64,000 nucleotides of DNA from Aliirhizobium wenxiniae (GCF_014201355.1 NZ_JACHEG010000002.1:434001-498000), one strand, 5' to 3'. Positions 26,445 to 34,792 are shown, counted from the stretch's first letter. Translations and numbers: made by a program. The notes: a model not told the origin generated them from the letters alone.

Positions 26445-27650
26445 TCAATAACCCACCGCCTCGCGCTTCTCCTCGTCCGAGAGGAAATCCGCCGCTCCTA
26501 CCCGCGCCCACAAGGCTTCCCGTTCCGCACCCAGCCCGGCGATCCGGTCGAGATCCGGCTCCAGCCGCAATTCCCCGAAGATCTCGGAAAGCCAGGCGGA
26601 GAAGCTCGCGGCAGTCCGCGCAATCAGCGGCAGCACGGTCAGCCTGTAGAAGGCGCGGTTCGCCTCCTGGTAATTGGCATAGGTATTGTCGCCGGGAATG
26701 CCGATCAGCATCGGCGGTACACCCAGGGCAAGAGCGATATCGCGCGCGGCACCGTTTCTCGCCTCGATGAAATCCATGTCCTTCGGCGAAAGCCCCATCG
26801 CCTTCCAGTCCAGGCCGCCTTCAAGCAGCAGGGGCCGACCGGCATTGACGGCGCCGGAATACCCCGCCTCCAGCTCGTCCTTCAGCCGCTGATACTGGTC
26901 GGCCGAAAGATTGCCGCCATCCTTCGGCTGATAGACGAGTGCGCCGGAAGGCCGCGCGGAATTGTCGAGCAGAGCCTTGTTACAGCCCGCCGCCGCATTG
27001 GAAAGATCGAGTGCTGCCCCCGCCGCGACAAGCGGCGAAAAGCCGGAATGGTCATCGAGCGGGTGAAACAGTTTCAAGTGCAGCAGCGAAAGCCGCCCAT
27101 CCTCGGCTTCAGCCGCTAGCCTGCGCGTTCCTCCGCCTGCGCGATAATCATACCCCGTCACCCAGCCATCACGCCCCTCGACGACGCTCACCCGATCGGG
27201 CCGCAACAGGTGCAGTTCGCGCAAACTGCCGCCGATCGCCAACGGTTCGACATAGGCATTGCCGGAGAGGAGCAGATGCCCGTAGAGCGCCTCGAAAAAA
27301 TCCGGTCCGCCCTGCCGTCCGTTCGGGCGCAGAAGCAGTGAGAGCGCCGGATGATCCGCAACTTCCGCAGCGCCCTCGTAAGCCAGCCACGGTACAGCGG
27401 CCGCCGCCTCCGCAATCATCCGCACCGCCCGATATGCCACCGGATTGCGCATGAACCCTGTCCGCGCCAACGCCGCATAGGACCTGCCGGACCAATGCGG
27501 CGTTCCTTCGCTCGCAAGCACCGCAAAAGCGGACGCGACGCCCCCCGCCATCTTCACCTCGGCCACGGGCTCGCCGCCCGTCCCCTGATCTGCAGACACG
27601 GCTTTGCGTTCCCCCGTGGAAAGCCACGGCAGGCGAAAAGGAGATTTCAT
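26445..27650 (-). CDS. GTA gp3, HK97-family portal protein
   Basis: A 401-residue portal subunit. The N-terminus is basic, then RNPVAYRAVRMIAEAAAAVPW and LLRPNGRQGGPDFFEALYGH, and GNAYVEPL mark the portal fold. The C-terminus contains ALGVPPMLIGIPGDNTYANY, a strong family signature. AAGGA lies eight bases before the ATG. It forms the DNA entry vertex. Confidence 0.96.
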   Translation of the reverse strand: MKSPFRLPWLSTGERKAVSADQGTGGEPVAEVKMAGGVASAFAVLASEGTPHWSGRSYAALARTGFMRNPVAYRAVRMIAEAAAAVPWLAYEGAAEVADHPALSLLLRPNGRQGGPDFFEALYGHLLLSGNAYVEPLAIGGSLRELHLLRPDRVSVVEGRDGWVTGYDYRAGGGTRRLAAEAEDGRLSLLHLKLFHPLDDHSGFSPLVAAGAALDLSNAAAGCNKALLDNSARPSGALVYQPKDGGNLSADQYQRLKDELEAGYSGAVNAGRPLLLEGGLDWKAMGLSPKDMDFIEARNGAARDIALALGVPPMLIGIPGDNTYANYQEANRAFYRLTVLPLIARTAASFSAWLSEIFGELRLEPDLDRIAGLGAEREALWARVGAADFLSDEEKREAVGY

Positions 27651-27681
27651 TCCTGTGATCCTTCTTGGGTAAGACTTGAGC

Positions 27682-27990
27682 CTACCTGAGCGGCGTCTTT
27701 ACCGCCTTGTCGCTGTCATAGTCTGCGGCAATGCGCATCTCGCGAAGCGGCCGCACGGTTTCAGTCGATTTATGATAGATCGGATGCGCCTTGTAGGCTG
27801 CCAGCGCCGCCTCGTCCTCGAACTCGCCGTAGACGATGAAATCGACTTCCCGGTCCCACTGGTCGGTCTTCACGTTCGTGCCGATTTCCAGAAGCGACGC
27901 ATGCGGATTTGCGGTCAGCATCGAAAGCCCTGCCCGGACATCCTCGAGATTTTCGGACGTGGCCGTGAAAAACACGATATGGCGTATCAT
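27682..27990 (-). CDS. Dabb-domain protein (stress-responsive A/B barrel)
   Basis: A 102-residue protein beginning MIRHIVFFTATSENLEDV. It has the ferredoxin-like pattern of the Dabb family (VDFIVYGEFEDEAALAAY, HPIYHKSTETVRPL). I chose the ATG at 27990, preceded by GGAG at five bases. It shares the GTA strand and lies 31 bases before the portal gene but is not a known GTA component. Its role is unknown. Confidence 0.85.
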   Translation of the reverse strand: MIRHIVFFTATSENLEDVRAGLSMLTANPHASLLEIGTNVKTDQWDREVDFIVYGEFEDEAALAAYKAHPIYHKSTETVRPLREMRIAADYDSDKAVKTPLR

Positions 27991-28027
27991 CGAAACTCCG
28001 CAGCACCTCATTCGGACAGGTTGCCTG

Positions 28028-28696
28028 CTAACACGCGTCCCCGCCCGCATCAATGCGCCTCGGCAAAGCCAGCCGAAATGCCTTGGCGTATCCCGCCACA
28101 AGTTCCGCCCGATCCGTCCCGTTGACGATCTTTCGCGCACCGGTCCAGTCTCTCCTGCCGTCAGCGAAATAATCGCCGAGCCTGCGGCCGGTAAACGAAC
28201 CCTTGAGCATGCCACTGACAAGGATCGCGACTGCAACGCCCATTTCCATCGCACGCCCCGGCTCGGAGACGAGATCGATCCCGGTCAGTGCCGACATCGC
28301 CTCGTAATTTCTCCGATGCGTCAGTTGCACGAAGCCGCGGCCAAGCCAGGTCCTGCCTTCGGCATCCGGGCGCCAATAGGGGATCTTCACCGCGGGAATC
28401 CGACCTGCCTTGAAGGCTTTTTCCAGCCGGGCAATCGCTTCCTCATCATCGAGCGCCAGCGTCTCACGCACCGGCTGCATCGTCGCTGCTGTCTCATGGA
28501 AAGCTGTCGCCAGCACATAGGCCAGCGCATCGTCGCCACCCGCAGACTTTCGAGCGGCCACGCTCAGTTTCGTCCATCCGTCGAGAATCTTATTGAGCCC
28601 GTTAACCTCGCGCCATTTCAAACGCCCTGAAAACAGGCTCTTACGCACCTCGTCGAAGAAAATGCGACGTTCCGCCGCATTGTTAAGCTTACCCAT
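28028..28696 (-). CDS. GH19/chitinase-like endolysin
   Basis: A 222-residue protein of the lysozyme-like glycoside hydrolase 19 group. The likely catalytic glutamate is in YVLATAFHETAATMQPV. The substrate-cleft motif GRGFVQLTHRRNYEAM is typical of phage endolysins that cut peptidoglycan. It has no signal peptide, so release would need a holin. It lies between the terminase and portal genes on the GTA strand. A holin-like gene lies at the other end of the cluster. Confidence 0.85.
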   Translation of the reverse strand: MGKLNNAAERRIFFDEVRKSLFSGRLKWREVNGLNKILDGWTKLSVAARKSAGGDDALAYVLATAFHETAATMQPVRETLALDDEEAIARLEKAFKAGRIPAVKIPYWRPDAEGRTWLGRGFVQLTHRRNYEAMSALTGIDLVSEPGRAMEMGVAVAILVSGMLKGSFTGRRLGDYFADGRRDWTGARKIVNGTDRAELVAGYAKAFRLALPRRIDAGGDAC

Positions 28697-28869
28697 TTAC
28701 CGCTCGCCTTCACCTTGTTGCGACTTTCAATCGGTTTAAGAAAACTAAATCGTTTTAACGACTTAAAGGCTAATTTACTTTTGCCTCGGGCTATGGAACC
28801 AATATGGCCATGCGACGTTATGTCGACGCTTTTCCATGATGGTGCAGCGCAACAAAAAAGGAGATCATG
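28697..28869. promoter_or_regulatory. AT-rich divergent promoter region
   Basis: This gap separates the endolysin gene (minus) from a small plus-strand gene. It contains an AT-rich core (28728-28785) with three TTAA tetramers, two of them four bases apart. It probably holds promoters for both directions. The TTAA spacing does not fit a full CtrA site. Confidence 0.4.
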
Positions 28870-28992
28870 ATGATGCCGCAGCCCGCTCAGGCAGCCCCTT
28901 CGAAACCGATCCCGCAGGAAATCCTGGATCGCATGGAATCCGAATGGAAGCAGATGCAGGAAAACAATTCCCGCCAGCCGAACCAGCGCTGA
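28870..28992 (+). CDS. Small hydrophilic protein of 40 residues
   Basis: The ORF starts MMPQPAQAAPSKPIP, continues with a helical charged stretch (EILDRMESEWKQMQENN) and ends PNQR. AAGGAG lies six bases before the ATG at 28870. It is a plus-strand gene within the GTA region, followed by another small gene. No family is recognised. Confidence 0.55.
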   Translation: MMPQPAQAAPSKPIPQEILDRMESEWKQMQENNSRQPNQR

Positions 28993-29019
28993 GCCAGATA
29001 ACCCATCCGGATATCGCCG

Positions 29020-29355
29020 ATGTCCGGATGGCGTAACTACGTGGCACCGGTCCTTATGGGAACGGTGCTTTTGTTTGGTGCAAGCATGCTGGTCAGGGTG
29101 GCCATGGATCCATCCTGCGCCCCGCGACAAGCCGAGCATTCACGCCGAATGCAACAATCCGAACAAGCTCTCTTGCGGCTGTCGTCACTGCCGCGAAAAC
29201 AACAATGCCTGTTCTATCGCGAGCGCGCCGCACTCCTCGCCGAACAGATAAGACCAGGCGATCGGTGTTTCGGGCCGGGCCGCAACGGTGAAGCGCTGAG
29301 AAGGCAGACAGAGGCTCGACTTTACAAGGACCTTGCCGAAAGCTGTACGCTCTAA
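29020..29355 (+). CDS. Hypothetical protein with N-terminal membrane anchor
   Basis: A 111-residue protein with an N-terminal hydrophobic segment (VAPVLMGTVLLFGASMLV) and a basic, helical, cysteine-bearing remainder (MDPSCAPRQAEH, KQQCLFYRERAALLAEQ). It is convergent with the large terminase gene, 11 bases away. The ribosome site is poor. It may form an operon with the 40-residue gene just upstream. Confidence 0.5.
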   Translation: MSGWRNYVAPVLMGTVLLFGASMLVRVAMDPSCAPRQAEHSRRMQQSEQALLRLSSLPRKQQCLFYRERAALLAEQIRPGDRCFGPGRNGEALRRQTEARLYKDLAESCTL

Positions 29356-29366
29356 AGCGCATTGCA

Positions 29367-30947
29367 TCATATCCCCCGCACCCGCGGTTCGCCCTGCCCT
29401 TCCAGCACCAGCGCTGTCAGCGCCCAGACCAGCGCATCCAGCCTGTCAGGTGAACGCCCCGATGACAGCCCATCGGGACCAAAATCGCACATCTGGTCCT
29501 CCAGTTCGATAAACCGCCCTGCATGCGCCACCCTTCCCTGTTCATAGAGCGCCGCCACCGGCTCGGCACGCAGAAACTTTCCGCGTGTTGCGCGCACCAT
29601 GGTGATCGGCAGTGCGACGTCGACGCTTCGAAGCATCGCCGTCACCATCTCGCCGCCCTGGTTGACCTCGGCGACGATCCTGTCGGCAGCAAACCGCCGA
29701 TAGGCCTTCACGACAGACTGCGCCCACTGGGCGGGCGTTGCGCCCTCAATGGAACAATCCGCCAGCACCACGGCACGCCCCTCCGGTTCCAGCCCGGCCA
29801 CGACGATGCCGCAACAGGAATTCTGTCCTATGCCTGCGGGCGGATCGACCGCAACGACGATCCGCCTTAATGCCGGTACGACCCGGATCACACAGGCCTC
29901 GATCTCTAAGCGGCGCCACAGCGCGTCCTCGCGGTCCTCGATCAGTTCGCCCGCCAGTTCCTGCCGGCCCAGCCTCGTGCCGCCATACCGGCGTTCCAGT
30001 GCCTCGATGAAACCAGGCGCCAGGTTTTTCCGGTTGTCGCCGGTCGCGATCCTGACCAACCGGGTGGAAGGATCGGCGATCAGCCGTTTCAATACCGGCA
30101 CCGGTCGCGGCGTCGTCGTCACCAGTTGGCGCGGATCGGTCCCTAACCGCAGGCCGAATTGCAGCATGTCGAAAGTCTCTTCCGCATGTTTCCATTTTCC
30201 AAGCTCGTCGCACCAGGCATAATGAAACTGCGGCCCGCGCAGCGCCTCGGGGTCTTCGGAGGAAAATATCTGCGCCACCGCTCCGTTCGGCCAGACAAGC
30301 CGACGCCGCGAGATTTCAAAGTCCGGAGAGTTCCCGCGCGCAATCCGGCAGATACCGGATACGCCGTCGATCATCACCTCGCGGGCGTCACCCAACGTTT
30401 CCGCCACCAGCGCAATCCTCAGATTGGACCGCTCCTCAGCAGAAGCCAGCTTATGCACCCATTCGGCCCCGGCCCGCGTCTTGCCCGATCCGCGTCCACC
30501 CATGACCAACCAGGTGCGCCAGTCACCTGCGGGCGGCCTCTGTTCCGGTCGACCGTTGACGTCCCAGTCCCGTTCATAGCGAGAGACGAACCGTGCCGGT
30601 ACGACAAGCCCTTCCACCTCGACGACCGCTGAAGGTTGCGCCGCCGCTGTCGAAGATGCTTCAGCCGTCTCTATTTCATGCGCATGGCTTGCCCCTCGCG
30701 CCAATATGTTTTCCGCGCTGGTGACCGCCATGCATTCACTCTCATGCTGCTCGTCGATACCCTGCATGCCTGCCTGATGTTGGGCAGCGATACGATTTTT
30801 CTGCTTGGCGAGACGCCTCGCGTCGGATGCCCGTGCACGACGCTCAGCCCGTGCCCGATGGCGGATCGGTGCCCGCTCGTCGAGGCTCGGCATCAGAGGC
30901 AGCACCGTTTCGGATCCATGTAGCAAGAAGACTTTTGGCCCGTTCAT
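29367..30947 (-). CDS. terL: GTA gp2, large terminase (packaging ATPase/nuclease)
   Basis: The ATPase has Walker A in VMGGRGSGKTRAGAEW, a Walker B-like acidic segment in FHYAWCDELGKW and the coupling motif LVTTTPRPVPVLKRL. The nuclease domain has VVAVDPPAGIG and RSPDRLDALVWAL. It drives headful packaging of host DNA. The 526-residue frame is about 100 residues longer at the N-terminus than the ATPase needs. The extension is charged and low in complexity and overlaps the small terminase gene by 104 bases. The true start may be internal, for example the ATG at 30731, just after that gene. Confidence 0.94.
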   Translation of the reverse strand: MNGPKVFLLHGSETVLPLMPSLDERAPIRHRARAERRARASDARRLAKQKNRIAAQHQAGMQGIDEQHESECMAVTSAENILARGASHAHEIETAEASSTAAAQPSAVVEVEGLVVPARFVSRYERDWDVNGRPEQRPPAGDWRTWLVMGGRGSGKTRAGAEWVHKLASAEERSNLRIALVAETLGDAREVMIDGVSGICRIARGNSPDFEISRRRLVWPNGAVAQIFSSEDPEALRGPQFHYAWCDELGKWKHAEETFDMLQFGLRLGTDPRQLVTTTPRPVPVLKRLIADPSTRLVRIATGDNRKNLAPGFIEALERRYGGTRLGRQELAGELIEDREDALWRRLEIEACVIRVVPALRRIVVAVDPPAGIGQNSCCGIVVAGLEPEGRAVVLADCSIEGATPAQWAQSVVKAYRRFAADRIVAEVNQGGEMVTAMLRSVDVALPITMVRATRGKFLRAEPVAALYEQGRVAHAGRFIELEDQMCDFGPDGLSSGRSPDRLDALVWALTALVLEGQGEPRVRGI

Positions 30948-31413
30948 CCGCCTTGTCCGCTATCAGCCTCTGCAGGCGGTCTTTCGCCTCTCCATAACCG
31001 CCCTCATCGGCCACGCGCTCGGCCTCGATCTCGCGATCCCGCGCCAGCTGCCTTTGAAGACTGTCGACCTTTTCGAGCGTGCGCACGATCAGGCTCATTG
31101 CGTCGGTCGCCGCCTTCACGTCGGCGCGCGCCAGCTTTTGCGCCGCGTCGTCGCCATCCGTCAGCGCCCCGGCCGCGCTCTCGCGCATCTTTCTGAAGGT
31201 GGAAAACTGTTCGCGCATCTCCACCGTCATGTCGTTTAATAGCTTGCGCAATTCGTCGCTCGCAGAAACGCCGCCATCCGCCGACTTGATCTCCAGCGCA
31301 ATCCGCACTTCATCCGCCAGCGCGACATCCTCCGTCGGCATCTCGTCGCCATAGGCCGCGCGATCCCGCCAGATGCCGAACAGGCCCGGATCGAAACTGT
31401 CGAACTCATCCAT
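30844..31413 (-). CDS. GTA gp1, small terminase-like DNA-packaging protein
   Basis: A 189-residue acidic protein with a long helical, coiled-coil-like middle (ADEVRIALEIKSADGG, MREQFSTFRKMRESAAGAL, VRTLEKVDSLQRQLARD). It is the first gene of the GTA strand, immediately before the large terminase, the position of Rhodobacter GTA gp1, which is the small terminase. I chose the ATG at 31413 because GGAG lies six bases upstream; in-frame ATGs at 31425 and 31440 are alternatives. Confidence 0.75.
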   Translation of the reverse strand: MDEFDSFDPGLFGIWRDRAAYGDEMPTEDVALADEVRIALEIKSADGGVSASDELRKLLNDMTVEMREQFSTFRKMRESAAGALTDGDDAAQKLARADVKAATDAMSLIVRTLEKVDSLQRQLARDREIEAERVADEGGYGEAKDRLQRLIADKADERAKSLLATWIRNGAASDAEPRRAGTDPPSGTG

Positions 31414-31585
31414 GGCAGGCTCCATGAAGCGCACAGGCAAATCGCCACCAGCCTCTTCGGCTGCAGCGTTTCGTTCCCGTATCGCAATGTCGGATTAGAA
31501 TGATTGCACAAGGCCTGACGCGCAAACACAGGCGCACGCCCTTCGAAGCCTGTGCCTTCAAGCGCAGCTCTTCGACTATGCCTGA

Positions 31586-31614
31586 ACCCTATCAAAGCAC
31601 CGTCACGCCGTCAA
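31586..31614 (-). promoter_or_regulatory. Candidate promoter of the GTA operon
   Basis: On the minus strand TTGACG and TAGGGT are separated by 17 bases, about 170 bases before the gp1 start. No full CtrA box is seen in this 329-bp gap. The rest of the gap (31414-31742) holds no gene that I can support; it also contains the start region of the plus-strand aldolase gene. Confidence 0.35.
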
Positions 31615-31742
31615 GGATTATTTTCCTATTCCGATGTTTTTCGTAAAAAGTCGCGGCGCCCCCTGTTCCCACGGTCTCAAGCCCTTGCGATCGTGTTGCA
31701 ATCGCTCATAGTGGCCGCCTGTTCGTTTCGCCGGAGAATTCG

Positions 31743-32645
31743 ATGCCGACCACACCGCCCGCCTTTACCGGCCTTTCCGCCTTCCCGCTGACGCCTGCGG
31801 ACGAAGCCGGCCGCGTCGATACCGATGCCCTGCAGCGACTGCTTTCTCGCATTGTCGAAGCGAAGACGAATTCGATCGGCCTGCTCGGCAGCACCGGAAC
31901 CTATATGTACCTCTCCCGTGAGGAACGGCGTCGGGCTGTGGAAGCCGCGGTCGAATGCGTTGGCGGCAGGCTCCCGCTGATCGTCGGCGTCGGCACGCTG
32001 CGCACCGACGATGCGGTGGCGCTCGCCCGGGATGCGGCGGCAGCCGGCGCCCAGGCACTGCTTCTTGCGCCGGTCTCCTACACGCCGCTCACCGAGGAAG
32101 AGGCGTTTCGCCATTTCGAAGCGGTCGCCGCCGCAACCGACCTGCCGCTTTCAATCTACAACAACCCCTCGACCACGCATTTTTCTTTCAGCGAGGCACT
32201 GATCGAGCGCCTGGCCGGCCTTGCCAATGTGAGCGCCGTGAAGATGCCGCTGCCCAAGGGCGGCGATTTTTCAGGCGAGATCGCACGGTTGAGAGCCGCC
32301 ACGCCGGCCGATTTCGCCATTGGCTATAGCGGTGACTGGGAGTGCCCGCATGCACTGCTTGCCGGTTCGGATTGCTGGTACAGCGTCGTCGCCGGTCTAT
32401 TCCCCAAGCCGTCGCTGGCCCTGACCAGCGCGGCGATCAGCGGCAACGTGGAAGAAACGACACGGCTGGATACTTCCTTCCACCCTCTCTGGCAGCTGTT
32501 CAAAACGCATGGCAGCCTGCGCGTGGTCTATGCGGCAGCGAACCTCATGGGCATCACCAAAGCCCAGCCGCCGCGCCCGGTCCTGCCGCTCGGTTCGGAG
32601 GCCGTTCGGGATATCGAAGCCGCCATCTCGCTTCTGAAGGACTAG
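31743..32645 (+). CDS. DapA-family aldolase (dihydrodipicolinate synthase-like)
   Basis: A 300-residue TIM-barrel class I aldolase/lyase. The N-terminal FPLTPADEAGRVD, the glycine-rich IGLLGSTGTYMYL, the tyrosine in LSIYNNPSTTHF and the Schiff-base lysine in VSAVKMPLPKGG are present. The lysine context differs from the usual GIKEAS of true DapA, so it is more likely a paralogue acting on another keto acid. GGAG lies six bases before the ATG. Its stop overlaps the convergent selO stop. Confidence 0.88.
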   Translation: MPTTPPAFTGLSAFPLTPADEAGRVDTDALQRLLSRIVEAKTNSIGLLGSTGTYMYLSREERRRAVEAAVECVGGRLPLIVGVGTLRTDDAVALARDAAAAGAQALLLAPVSYTPLTEEEAFRHFEAVAAATDLPLSIYNNPSTTHFSFSEALIERLAGLANVSAVKMPLPKGGDFSGEIARLRAATPADFAIGYSGDWECPHALLAGSDCWYSVVAGLFPKPSLALTSAAISGNVEETTRLDTSFHPLWQLFKTHGSLRVVYAAANLMGITKAQPPRPVLPLGSEAVRDIEAAISLLKD

Positions 32646-34123
32646 GTTCCGCAGAAGGTTCGCGTTACCCTTTCTTCAGCTGTTGGCGGCGTCATGTAAT
32701 CGGCAAATCCGGGACGCTCCTCATAGGGCTTTTCAAGCGCTGCGAGCAGTCGGGCAAAGAAAGAAAAGTCGCCGTAATTGGCAGCCGAAATCGCCTCCTG
32801 AATGCGATGGTTACGCGGGATGATCGCCGGATTGACGGCCCGCATCGCACCTGCCCGGCGAGCGTCATCTTGAGGCTCCAGCGCCAGCCGGTCGCGCCAC
32901 AGCCCCAGCCATTCCACAGCCTTGGAAGGATCGGCGAACTGGCTCAGGAACCGTTCGTCCAGCCCTTCTGCCGCATCTGCCAAGCCGCGGAAAACAAGCG
33001 TGAAATCCGCTTCCTGATCCTGCATTGCCGAAAGCAGTTGCTGAACCAGTTCGCCATCACCATCGGCTTCACTTGAAAGCCCGATCTTGGCCCTGAACAC
33101 CCTGATCCATTCCGCCTGAAATCGCTCGCCGAACTCTCCCAACACCTCGTTCGCCGCGTCGACTGCCCTGTCCTGATCCTGGTCGATGACCGGCAGCAGG
33201 CATTCCGCCAGTCTGGCGATGTTCCACTGGCCGATGCCCGGCTGGTTGCGATAGGCATAACGGCCGCCATGGTCGATCGAGGAAAACACCTTCATCTGAT
33301 GGTATTCATCGAGAAAGGCGCAAGGGCCGAAATCGATCGTTTCCCCGGATATGGTCATGTTGTCGGTGTTCATCACCCCATGGACGAAACCGACGCCGAG
33401 CCAGCGCGCGATCAGATCCGCCTGCCGGAATGCCACGGACTGCAACAGTGCCGCATACGGGTTCTCAGCCGTCTTCAGCTCGGGGTAATGCCGGTCGATA
33501 ACGTAGTCGGCCAGTTCCCTTATGCCATCCGTGTCGCCGCGTGCAGCAAAGAACTGGAAAGTGCCGACCCGCACATGGCTTGCCGCGACACGAACGAAAA
33601 CGGCTCCTTGCTCCACCGTCTCGCGATAAACCTGCTCGCCTGTGGTCACCGCCGCCAGCGCCCGTGTTGCAGGAATGCCGAGCGCAGCCATGGCCTCGGA
33701 CACGATATATTCCCGCAGCACCGGCCCCAAAGCTGCCCTGCCGTCGCCACGGCGTGAAAATGGCGTCGGGCCTGCGCCTTTAAGCTGGATATCGCGGCGA
33801 ATACCGCCCTGATCCACCACTTCGCCAAGCAGGATCGCACGACCGTCGCCAAGCTGCGGCACGAAACTGCCGAACTGGTGGCCGGCATAAGCCATGGCAA
33901 GCGGCATAGCCCCTTGCGGCACCACGTTGCCGGAAAATGTCGCCGCCAGCCGGTCCGGATCGGAGAGATCGGCCTCGACGCCAAGCTCTTTCGCCAAAGC
34001 CTCGTTGAACACGATCAGCTTCGGCCCCTCGACCGGCTCGGGGTAAACCGAGGCGTAAAACCTGTCGGGCAGGCGGGCATAGGAGTTGTCGAAGTGGAAC
34101 AAGCATGTCTCCATCGGGCACAT
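32642..34123 (-). CDS. selO: Protein adenylyltransferase SelO (YdiU/UPF0061)
   Basis: A pseudokinase-fold enzyme that transfers AMP to proteins in the redox-stress response. The hallmarks are YAGHQFGSFVPQLGDGRAI, DIQLKGAGPTPFSRRGDGRA, VHGVMNTDNMTISG and FGPCAFLDEY. The start is uncertain: ATG 34123 has AAAAGG four bases upstream, and ATG 34114 begins nearer the family start (METCLFHFDNSYARLP). It is convergent with the DapA-like gene and shares four bases at the 3' end. Confidence 0.95.
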   Translation of the reverse strand: MCPMETCLFHFDNSYARLPDRFYASVYPEPVEGPKLIVFNEALAKELGVEADLSDPDRLAATFSGNVVPQGAMPLAMAYAGHQFGSFVPQLGDGRAILLGEVVDQGGIRRDIQLKGAGPTPFSRRGDGRAALGPVLREYIVSEAMAALGIPATRALAAVTTGEQVYRETVEQGAVFVRVAASHVRVGTFQFFAARGDTDGIRELADYVIDRHYPELKTAENPYAALLQSVAFRQADLIARWLGVGFVHGVMNTDNMTISGETIDFGPCAFLDEYHQMKVFSSIDHGGRYAYRNQPGIGQWNIARLAECLLPVIDQDQDRAVDAANEVLGEFGERFQAEWIRVFRAKIGLSSEADGDGELVQQLLSAMQDQEADFTLVFRGLADAAEGLDERFLSQFADPSKAVEWLGLWRDRLALEPQDDARRAGAMRAVNPAIIPRNHRIQEAISAANYGDFSFFARLLAALEKPYEERPGFADYMTPPTAEERVTRTFCGT

Positions 34124-34307
34124 CGGGCCTTTTGCCCAATATGGGAAATAGCAGGCGACGAACAAGCCGAAACATCAGTGCCTGGCCACACCGAATGATA
34201 AAGCGCCCACACTATCTTATTGAGCACCCTTTCCTTTTCCGCATCGTCTCATAATTACAGTTTCGTGATCGGCGCAGGACGCGCCGCAAATTATGGAGAC
34301 TGGGGCT

Positions 34308-34475
34308 ATGGGTTTGTCGCTTCTGATCAGCATCCTGATCACCTTCCTCGTGATCGTGCTGGTACTTTATCTTGTCAACATGCTGCCGCTTGACGCCAAG
34401 GTCCGCCAGATCGTGCGGGTTGTCGTCATCATCATCGGCATCATTTCGCTTCTGAAATATCTGGCGGTGTTCTAG
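34308..34475 (+). CDS. Small Thivi_2564-family membrane protein
   Basis: A 55-residue protein of two hydrophobic helices (LLISILITFLVIVLVLYLV and IVRVVVIIIGIISLLKYL) joined by NMLPLDAKVRQ, the pattern of the Thivi_2564 family. GGAG and GGGG lie before the ATG at 34308; an in-frame ATG at 34293 is the alternative. The function is unknown. Confidence 0.78.
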   Translation: MGLSLLISILITFLVIVLVLYLVNMLPLDAKVRQIVRVVVIIIGIISLLKYLAVF

Positions 34476-34494
34476 CCCTTCCCGACCCAACCAT

Positions 34495-34529
34495 TTGCCC
34501 GGGCGGATCATTTGGGTCTGCCCGGGCAA
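34495..34529. terminator. Hairpin between convergent small genes
   Basis: TTGCCCGGGCGGA and TCTGCCCGGGCAA form a 13-bp stem (one G-U pair) with a nine-base loop, 20 bases after the small membrane gene stop. It lacks a U-tract but could end transcripts from both sides. Confidence 0.5.
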
Positions 34530-34567
34530 TGGCGGCTTTCGCCTTGGGAGCCTGCCATCTCGAAATG

Positions 34568-34792
34568 TCAGGAATTCATCGATTTCAGATGGGTGACGAC
34601 TTCCGCCTGACGCTTGTCATCGAGAACTTCCACCCGGTCGTGCCAGAAGCGTGATGCCTCCTCGGGTTCGTCGTCCCACTTTCGGGTCGTGACGAAATTA
34701 TCGTCGAGCTTGGCAAGCCGCGTTCCGCCGAGCCTGCGATATTCCTCGGCCAGTTCCAGAGCATGCGTCTTTTCTCCATGTGCCTCAACCAT
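34568..34792 (-). CDS. Conserved small hypothetical protein
   Basis: A 74-residue hydrophilic protein (MVEAHGEKTHALELAEEYRR at the start, KWDDEPEEASRFWHDRV in the middle). I chose the ATG at 34792, which has AAAGGA six bases upstream. I recognise no domain. Charge and composition suggest a soluble cytoplasmic protein. Confidence 0.65.
   Translation of the reverse strand: MVEAHGEKTHALELAEEYRRLGGTRLAKLDDNFVTTRKWDDEPEEASRFWHDRVEVLDDKRQAEVVTHLKSMNS

Noticed and set aside
28728-28785. Possible CtrA site in the TTAA-rich region by the endolysin gene
   Set aside because: Two TTAA tetramers are only four bases apart and no pair has the required seven-base spacing.
12389-31413. Cluster as an active prophage
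   Set aside because: I see no integrase, repressor, replication gene or attachment repeats in the window, and the gene set and order match GTA clusters.
34020-34060. YPEPVEGP in SelO as an inserted palindromic repeat
   Set aside because: The motif resembles a repeat-encoded peptide in other alphaproteobacteria, but the surrounding SelO N-terminus aligns well without a gap, so coincidence is more likely.
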